Assembly (NCBI GenBank): GCA_008921705.1
Contig: VFFE01008918.1
Location: 194,351 to 258,350, forward strand
Reading direction: 5' to 3'
Source of the DNA: Burhinus oedicnemus
Lineage: Eukaryota > Chordata > Aves > Charadriiformes > Burhinidae
Length of the DNA stretch: 64,000 bases
This document shows, one piece after another, positions 57,201 to 64,000 of this stretch; positions within the stretch are counted from its first letter, which is position 1, and every line of letters begins with the position of its first letter. A program made the position numbers and the translations under genes. The notes beneath the pieces were generated by a model that did no database searches, had not been told where the DNA came from, and saw only the letters and a program-made list of their open reading frames with translations.

Positions 57201-60200
57201 AATATGGTGAAATAAACTGAAAATCAATCTTTGCATGGATGTTTTAGTAGAAATATTTTTTTAGAAGTTGGCAGTATATTTAGTATCTCGCTTAGTTGAA
57301 TGCTAACACATACTGAGAGTTTTATCAAATTGTATGTATAAATTTTGCTGAGTTTAATTCAGGAAAGAATTTCTGCTATGGCTACTTATCCTTTTTGTCT
57401 CCTTAGCTGCTTCTGACAGCCCAGTTTCCCTTTAAACTGGGTGAGAAAGTTCTGCAGGTTCTCATCAACATATTCTTGTACCATGATTTTTCTGTCCAGA
57501 ATTTTATCAAAGGATTCCAGGTAGGCAATGGTAACAAGAACTCAACTTACGGTTGTGAAAACAAAGGGTCATTACTAGGCATTGAAAGATTTCTTAGGTC
57601 CTAGTCTTGCTGTCACTGAATTGGATGAAAAAATGTCCTTTGGAAACAGTTTGGATCTGTGAACAAGTGGGTGTTTTAAATTTAAAACCTTAACTGCTAA
57701 GGTTTTAAGGGAAAACTTGTAGGACAGGTATGAAGAAGCATGTAAAAGCTTACTCTGCCACAAAAACTATATTTAAAGGTTACATTTAAAAGGGTAACCT
57801 GCCTTAGTGGGTAGAAAGACCAATATTTTGCTATAGATCAACTTATAGCTTCTGACATTCCAGGCAGAACTCTCCAGCTGTGATCCTCTGTACCAGGTCC
57901 TTGTACTCTGGTTTCTCATGGTGTGAGTAGGCTATAGCAGTGTCTCTTCCCCACTTGAACTCTTCTGTCACAGTTTCTGGATGCACACTTCTCACCTTTT
58001 CAGGGAAATAGGGGCTTGTAGGGTCACTTACTTTGTGCCTCAGAGTAGGTGGTGTTTGTGCTGCAAGCAGCTATGCAGCAATTCAGGAGTTACATTTACC
58101 CTCTCAGGAGACAAAGTGGAAGATTTAAAGATTTCCAAAAATAATTATATATAATTTTATATATATCCAATGATAATTATATTTTTATTGGCATATATAG
58201 ATCTTCATATCTAGATGTATTTCTGTGTCTGAGTCTCCTTGCAGCTTTTGTGGGTTGCGGACAAGAGTTCTCTGAAGAATTTGCAGTCCTTGTAATCTGT
58301 TTTAATGCAGGATTGTGGAATTGTTTCTTTCTTGCCAGGTTCTGTGAGTGAAACTGTTAGTAAAACATGTCCTTTTAGTGTCCTATACCTTTAGAGTGTC
58401 CCAGATTCTTTGATAGCTAAGATTCAATGATTACATGTGGCCAGGAGAAATATCCTGGCTGTAGTACCTCTTCCTGCAGACAGACCCACATGGGCTTTCA
58501 TAGGTTTCAGCTCTTACTTGAAAGAGTCACCAGGATTTAATGATTCCCCATTGCCCTGATACAAAAATACAAGTCCTAGCCGTGATGGTATGTTGCTGTG
58601 TCCTGGTGTGTTAAAAGTATTCAAGGATGAAGCAACTTCATGTTAGATTCCCTAAGTGATAGATACAAGGGATGACCATCATCTCATTATGTCTAGGAGT
58701 GATATTAATTTTTCTGACAGGAAGTGTCTTTCCACTTCGACAGTTCTTATACTTTAGAAGTTGTTAGTGAGGTGGTCTGGGGTTTTGTTTTGTTTTTAAG
58801 AATAGATGTGATGAGTATATGCTACTATTCTGCAAGGCCCTCATGCTACAAACATTTAGTGCAGCCGAAATCAGTGATAAAGCACATTTTTATGTATGCA
58901 CAGTAAGATCTTAGCAGTGTATTTCTGTGTACATGAAGCAGAAATTGAAATTAGGACATGTGGTAAGTTTGCTTCTGTACAGTAGTTGCTTTTCGTATCT
59001 TTAAATATACTCTTTGTTATTGTGAGCATTGGAGCTGAATATGTAACCTAAAGAATGCAGTAATTCACATAAATGAATAGAAAATATTTGACAAGCTATA
59101 GTTATTGTTATGTAAGAGAGGGGAAAGATGAGGTACTGAATATGAATAGCACATACAGAAAAAAAGGTAATTATGTGGCTGTATTTAAAACTGAATAATC
59201 AGTGTGCTGTAGTGACTTATGGAATATTTATGAACGCTAATGAATTTTTTTTTTTTAAAGGAATACGATTACTACCATTGTAGTATATGCACTGTAGTAA
59301 TAAGAAAGCATTAAAAGGTAGATATAGCAGGGAGGATGAATTTTATTAACATCACTGGTTCTTGCTTTGTTTTTCAGCTCTGTATTGTGGAGCACTTCTA
59401 TTCCCAACCTCTTAGTGTACTGTGTTGCCAACTGGTAGATGCTAAGAAGAGAGTAAATTCTTTATCACACAATCAGTGTGAAAACATTCGAAAACTGCCC
59501 TCTTTTAGAAGGTAAAAGGGGAAAAAAATTTTTGGACAATCTTGTATATAGTCAGTTTTAAAAAAGATAAAAGGATCTGTAAATGTAGCTCTCTGAAAAC
59601 TGTAGATCACTTGTGCGTATGTTTCTGTAGCAAAGCTAAATCGATCAAAAGGAGAACAGTTCTAAGTAATTTCAGGAATCCTTAATCTTCTGGTCTAGAG
59701 AGTACAGCTTCTGTGATGTGTAATCACTTGAACTTTTCTTTTTTTCTCTTGTTCCTAATACAGAAACAAGCTATCATGACAAATAATCATGAATCACTTT
59801 TGACCTTGTTAAGCTTACTTGGAGCATAATCTCTAGGGTTTTGGAGTGGCTTTTCAATTTGCTGGATTTGACTGTCCCTTTTTGAATCTTTCCAAAGAAA
59901 CCCTTACAGCAGCATAAACTTCTTGAAATTTTTAACGCTATAATCTTTAATCATACTTTACACTATAATTTTTAGGCTCTTGTTTTTTCTTGCCATCAGG
60001 TATGTGGAACGCCAAGTATCAGAGAAACAGATTGCACTGCTGACAACAGACAGCTATTTAAAGGTAAAATTTTAAGAATGTCTTTGGAGAGCAAAAATAA
60101 TTTTCCCGATATATTAGTTTGTGGAGCATAATAAAATACAAGACTAAGATGTATACTTCTATATAATGTCTTTCATACAGTACATACTGTGCTTCATGTC

Positions 60201-63200
60201 CAGTAATGGAGAATTAGAATTGGCAGGTCAAAATTCCGAATCTCTAGGGTTGCCAGGTATACCTTTATACAAAGCTGCACACCTTTTCTTACATCAATTT
60301 TTAGCTATGTCTAGAAATATAACTGCTTAAAAAGAAGGTTACAAGATGTATTTATGGCCTGGTCTTTTAATGCTTACTCAAATTGACTTTCTTGGAAAGT
60401 CAGTGAAGTGTTTGAATAATGAGTAAGTAATCTTGGAGGTTATTTCATAAGATCTTAATCCTCCATACCCTCCGTGTAGTTTCTAATCGAACTCAGTAGG
60501 GCAGTCTGGGTCCCAAGGCACACATTAACACTAGATGTTGTACGGGATTAAAACTTTATGTTACATGTTTATCTGAAGGTTTGTCAAGTGATTGAAGTCA
60601 GGATACTACTATTGTGAGCCCTTTAGGAATTCACCAACAAAGATCTGTTGGTTATTTTCGCCAGTTGAACCGCTCCCAGTAGAAGCATTGCTCAGGGTAA
60701 AGGGTTTCTCGTAACTCTTCATCTCAAGTATGGCTAACCTGGCAGGCAAATGGTACTACTAGAGATAAAGCAATTAATTTATCCTAGCAGAGCTTCCTGG
60801 TCTGTAAGGACTTTGCAAGTGTGAAGAACAATGATAATGGCTGAAAGAGAGGCTGGTAGCAGGCAAGTTTGCAAGTACAGTGCAATTATATTAGTCAAGG
60901 CAAGACGTGATTTGTACATGATTTTATGATCCATAGCCTTCAGTGGCAAAAATAGCTTACGCTACTGCTGCTCCCTTGTTGTTTATTCACGCCTCAGCAG
61001 ATGTGCCAGCAGAACTGCTTATGTGCCTGTGGAATGAATGTAATCAGAGGAACAATCCAATTAAGGTAACCTGACCAAAAAAAAGACAAGACATGGGAAT
61101 TTTTTTGCTGGGTTGTTTCTGCAGAATGATTTCTCCAATCCAGTTCACTCTGCAGGTGCATAAATGCTTCTGTTGAAACAACAGGAGGAGGGAAGGAGTG
61201 GGAATGAGCAGCTGAGACTATTTCTTTGTTTAAAGTTCCAAGATTGTGTAATGGGCTGCTACTTTGAAAGCTGAATACTTATCAGCTTAAACATTATATG
61301 TTTTAAACTTTATATGTTTAATAATATACCCCTTATTTCACAAGCCTCACCCTGTAAGTTTAGGAAAGAAGCTGGAATTCTTGTGCCTATGTGCGTATGA
61401 TGCTTCTGACAAATTTTAATTGAAGACACATGTTCTAATGTCTAACAGTAGGGGTAGGACTCTTACTGCATTGCCAAGCTGGCAGTGTAGTCTGCTTGGG
61501 GAGAAAAGGCCCTACTGCTGCATTAATGAGGTGCTGTTTATTCTGTATGTTGTACTAATCTGCAATATCATTCTGAACTTTGGAAGCACTTTCCAAGTCA
61601 CTGTATATACTTCATATAAATTTACTGTTCATGTTCAGGAGCTGGTAAACTTGCTGTTCAAGTTTAGCACCTAAACCTGCAATACCTTTTGTCAGCTGCA
61701 ATTTGTATTCCATGTTGTTACCACTTTTTTTAATAACTATGTGAAGAGTTCTGCCTATTTAGAATAATCAGTTTTAAAAGCAATGTTACGTTCTGATTAT
61801 TTACAACTCTGTCTGAAAGTTTTCGTGGCAAATTTCATTTGAAATTATGTGAATGCAGTGATCTATGTTTATGGAAATAACACTGCATAGTCTTCTAAAG
61901 ATGTTTTCAAACTCTTCTAAAACAGAATATGCCTTTTCAGTCTGTTATTTGGCAAAATACATAGTCCTACTGCATTGCTATTTATGTATATTAACTACAT
62001 CAGTCTTGAGCTGGGAAACAAGATGAGGGAAATATAGATGCTATAATGCTCTGGGTTTGGGGGAGTAAGGTTGATGTAGCAGCATTAGAGAGAACTTGTT
62101 TTCTTCTCAGCTTTTTTTGTGGTGGGAATAATTTTTTTAATGATCCTGCCAAGAATTAAAATACAAACTTGTGTGTAAAATCTTAAAACACAAATTCCAA
62201 ACCTTAGTTTCTGCCCTAAAGTCTTGGAAGTCATGTAAACAATTGTTATATGAGTGACCCTTAAATTTTAATGGGTAAAAACTCTATGGGAAGAATTGTC
62301 TTTAATGTTTTTAATCATCTTGAAATTTTTTAATATCAGAAAGCTCTCTGCAGCACTAAGTGTCTTTGTTATTTTCAGTTTTTGCAGTATGATACTTAAT
62401 GATGCTGAAGTGTCGGTACCTCCTTGTATTTCCTGCAGATAAGATTGAGGGTTTTTTCAATCTTTAATACCTTTTGTTTGAGTTTAACTTTAGAGAACTT
62501 CAGTGCCTTGTTTTATTTTTCTCTTTCCATTTGGAATAGTTTGCTCAGAGTTAGGCAAAATAGTAATAAAATAAGTAGAGAATCCTGTGGTTTTTCCCTC
62601 TTTATCTTTGAAGACAGGTGAAGAAAATCTCCTGATTCACAAACTTAAATGTAACGAGCCCAAAGTACTTCAATACCGCTACCAGAAATTTTGAGTGTGG
62701 TTTTCCAGCAGTGTTACATACGCTTCTATGGGAGGCCAGTGATAATGAGATGCCATCCAGTAAATTCAGTAGCAGCAGTTAATAATTTCTTTTTCCTAAT
62801 ACATGATTTTATATTTTTTTTCTGCAGTTCTCAATCTATCAATAAACAGAAGTCAAATTAAGAGCACATAGGAGGAGCAACTCCATATTTCTTTATTTTC
62901 TGTGAACTGGTCTTTTTACATCTACCTAACTAATAAAAACAACAGCCACCCACAATATAAGAAATAAATTTTTAAATGCATTTGTAATATAAAAATGCAA
63001 ATAGTAAGGATTTGAGTAAAAGAAACTATATAATTTCTTTTTGCATATTAAAGGTATAGTGTATAGTCTTGTTTTTGTGAGATGACCTACCAAATCTAAA
63101 GGCTAAATATAGGTGAAAGTGGTAAAATAATAATGCTAATCAATAACAATTCCACAGTGAGACAGAGGAAGAAATTAAAGTTAACAATATGCAATGTGAG

Positions 63201-63483
63201 TCCAGTGAACTGTTGAAATACAGACTTTTTGCACAGTGGTCTTAATTTAACACTGGTGATTTAAATGATAGCACACCTCAATGTCAAAACTTCAGAGTCA
63301 TTTTAAGTATGTTATGGGAGTTTTAAATAAATGGATGTCAATAAAACAATTTTTCTGTCACTGTAGGAAATCATACAGAAGTTGCTGGAGGACTTGCATG
63401 TTTACCATGAAAATTATGTTTCAGTTCTGAGATGCCTTCATATTTTCACATCTTCTCTTCCAAAGTATCCTTTGGGCAAGCAG
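45239..63483 (+). CDS. ORC3: ORC3, origin recognition complex subunit 3, 5' half (partial)
   Basis: Subunit of the nuclear six-protein complex that marks replication origins and loads MCM helicase; ORC3 pairs with ORC2 in the core. Eleven exons are visible (numbered 1, 2, 4-12), reading [21 protein letters not shown]..., [108 protein letters not shown] and [13 protein letters not shown], all clear matches to vertebrate ORC3 (711 residues in human) covering the N-terminal ORC3 domain with the AAA+-like fold. Junctions are in phase except between exons 2 (ends phase 1) and 4 (starts phase 0), where an exon of about 100 bases is absent and probably lies in the N gap. The gene continues past the right edge. 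Exon 2 carries an exact PKKRKV basic motif. Confidence 0.96.
45263..47890 (+). other. ORC3: ORC3 intron 1
   Basis: CpG-rich start with the GGGGAA repeat, then AT-rich. No recognised repeat family. Long open frames over 44809-45830 are GC-driven and not genes. Confidence 0.8.
45294..45337 (+). repeat. (GGGGAA)n hexamer repeat in ORC3 intron 1
   Basis: About seven ggggaa units directly downstream of ORC3 exon 1 on its sense strand. Successive G4 runs separated by AA fit the G-quadruplex pattern on both DNA and nascent RNA. Confidence 0.9.
47891..47945 (+). CDS. ORC3: ORC3 exon 2
   Basis: [18 protein letters not shown] plus one base. Acceptor ttctctag; donor GTTAGT. Basic cluster PKKRKV at 47915-47932. 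Confidence 0.94.
49714..49742 (+). promoter_or_regulatory. T27-AG: candidate 3' splice site abutting the gap
   Basis: 27 T followed by AG and then N. It has the form of a strong polypyrimidine tract plus acceptor for the missing ORC3 exon. It may equally be a plain homopolymer that broke the assembly. Confidence 0.45.
49743..49762. other. Assembly gap (20 N)
   Basis: Twenty N, a round figure likely to be a placeholder of unknown true length. Confidence 0.97.
50785..50929 (+). CDS. ORC3: ORC3 exon 4
   Basis: [20 protein letters not shown] through [10 protein letters not shown] plus one base. Starts in phase 0 after tgtttacag; donor GTAATT. Confidence 0.94.
50930..52194 (+). other. ORC3: ORC3 intron 4
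   Basis: Contains a T9A11 homopolymer palindrome at 51954-51973. Nothing else recognised. Confidence 0.75.
52195..52299 (+). CDS. ORC3: ORC3 exon 5
   Basis: [20 protein letters not shown] through LLEAKDCP plus one base. Acceptor tcttttag; donor GTAAAT. Confidence 0.95.
52300..53073 (+). other. ORC3: ORC3 intron 5
   Basis: Ends gtgtcgtgaag, an acceptor with hardly any pyrimidine tract. No repeat recognised. Confidence 0.7.
53074..53228 (+). CDS. ORC3: ORC3 exon 6
   Basis: [19 protein letters not shown] through [11 protein letters not shown]. The start at 53074 is set by phase with exon 5 and by homology (human CPDMKHFLQKLI), despite a weak acceptor. Donor GTATGA. Confidence 0.9.
53229..54190 (+). 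other. ORC3: ORC3 intron 6
   Basis: Ends aatggctttaaag, another weak acceptor. No repeat recognised. Confidence 0.7.
54191..54327 (+). CDS. ORC3: ORC3 exon 7
   Basis: [18 protein letters not shown] through [17 protein letters not shown] and LQDFIVIS. Using the next AG (aaaacag) would create a stop at once, so the start at 54191 holds. Donor GTAACA. Confidence 0.93.
54328..56446 (+). other. ORC3: ORC3 intron 7
   Basis: No repeat family or RNA gene recognised. Confidence 0.7.
56447..56606 (+). CDS. ORC3: ORC3 exon 8
   Basis: [51 protein letters not shown]. Acceptor atgatccag; donor GTAATT. Confidence 0.95.
56607..57406 (+). other. ORC3: ORC3 intron 8
   Basis: Nothing recognised except a short CA run near 56790. 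Confidence 0.7.
57407..57520 (+). CDS. ORC3: ORC3 exon 9
   Basis: 38 whole codons: [37 protein letters not shown]. Acceptor gtctccttag; donor GTAGGC. Confidence 0.95.
57521..59377 (+). other. ORC3: ORC3 intron 9
   Basis: AT-rich with an impure TA stretch at 58141-58170. No repeat family recognised. Confidence 0.7.
59378..59511 (+). CDS. ORC3: ORC3 exon 10
   Basis: [44 protein letters not shown]. Acceptor ttttcag; donor GTAAAA. Confidence 0.95.
59512..59999 (+). other. ORC3: ORC3 intron 10
   Basis: Short intron with a T-rich acceptor (ttttttcttgccatcag). Nothing else seen. Confidence 0.75.
60000..60063 (+). CDS. ORC3: ORC3 exon 11
   Basis: [20 protein letters not shown] and K; the first base completes Arg. 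Donor GTAAAA. Confidence 0.95.
60064..63366 (+). other. ORC3: ORC3 intron 11
   Basis: 3.3 kb, AT-rich. No repeat family, RNA gene or further ORC3 exon recognised. Confidence 0.7.
63367..63483 (+). CDS. ORC3: ORC3 exon 12
   Basis: 39 whole codons: [39 protein letters not shown]. Acceptor cactgtag; donor GTGATG. Last ORC3 exon in the window. Confidence 0.95.
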
Positions 63484-64000
63484 GTGATGTACTGTTATTC
63501 CATTTTAGTGAAACAAGCGTTTTTACTGTTTCAAAGTATGACATTTGGATAAGTATTCATTCTTTCTCTTTGTTTACTATTCTGCTGCTTTGCCCCCTAC
63601 TTCTTAAAATGGAGACAGGTGCTTTCTTGCCATAGGAAGATGGCAACAGCATGGGGTTTGTTTATTGGCGTAGATGATACTTTGTCAGTCAATAGGAAGG
63701 ATTTTCTGGGAGGAGGCAGATGCACAGATCAGCAAAAGAATCCACACATTGACTTTCCCATATCTGGGATTATTTGTATGCATTGCAAATAATGTATACT
63801 CTTCTACCACCTATTACCTTGGTAGTCAAATTCAGATGAAGAGATTGAGGTTTAGCAACCTTCTGTGCAGAATAAAATGATAGTAAGGGAACAGTGATAA
63901 TTGCTCTTAATAGCTATATTGCTCTAATGTCATTAAATCCACCTTCTCATGCTGAGCAATTTCTTCTTTCACTTGAAGAGCAATATATTCTGTGCACGTG
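63484..64000 (+). other. ORC3: ORC3 intron 12 (start only)
   Basis: Runs off the right edge; the next ORC3 exon (IRELYCTCLEKN block in human) is not present here. Confidence 0.8.

Noticed and set aside
1..64000. CRISPR array, tRNA/rRNA genes, bacterial operons, phage or plasmid elements
   Set aside because: No spaced identical repeats, no RNA-gene signatures, and the gene structure is plainly vertebrate.

Overview
This is vertebrate nuclear DNA, almost certainly from a bird. The protein genes are split into short exons with GT-AG introns, the interspersed repeats are CR1 LINEs (an avian/reptilian family, one still carrying a long reverse-transcriptase reading frame) plus an LTR-type element, and the only GC-rich stretch is a promoter CpG island. 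The gene order SLC35A1 > / < RARS2 / ORC3 > is the order known from human 6q15, so this is the conserved syntenic block. No bacterial, plasmid or phage feature is present. Almost all of the short open reading frames in the window are chance frames inside introns and repeats.

Layout. (1) 59-1641, + strand: the last two coding exons of SLC35A1 (CMP-sialic acid transporter). (2) 1642-3691: tail-to-tail interval with both 3' UTRs. (3) 3692-44910, - strand: complete RARS2 (mitochondrial arginyl-tRNA synthetase). I traced all 20 coding exons; they join in phase to 1740 bases, 579 codons plus stop. Its introns hold a probable solo LTR (8645-10530) split by a nested CR1 (about 9021-10123), a second CR1 on the opposite strand (12725 to about 13950), a CR1 3' end (about 42013-42310), a decayed 144-bp tandem repeat (22620-22860) and microsatellites. 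(4) 44390-45620: CpG island acting as a shared head-to-head promoter; the RARS2 and ORC3 start codons are 328 bases apart. (5) 45239-63483 and beyond the right edge, + strand: the 5' half of ORC3 (origin recognition complex subunit 3), with eleven exons visible. One further exon is missing and most likely lies in the 20-N assembly gap at 49743-49762.

How the genes relate. They are functionally unconnected housekeeping genes: Golgi nucleotide-sugar transport, mitochondrial translation and DNA replication licensing. The linkage is transcriptional: RARS2 and ORC3 share one promoter region, and RARS2 and SLC35A1 converge. I found no sign of a new biological system. The points most worth a second look are the exon hidden in the gap, a GC-AG intron in RARS2, the nested LTR/CR1 insertion with a target-site duplication, inverted CR1 copies flanking RARS2 exons 15-17, and an exact PKKRKV nuclear-localisation motif in ORC3.
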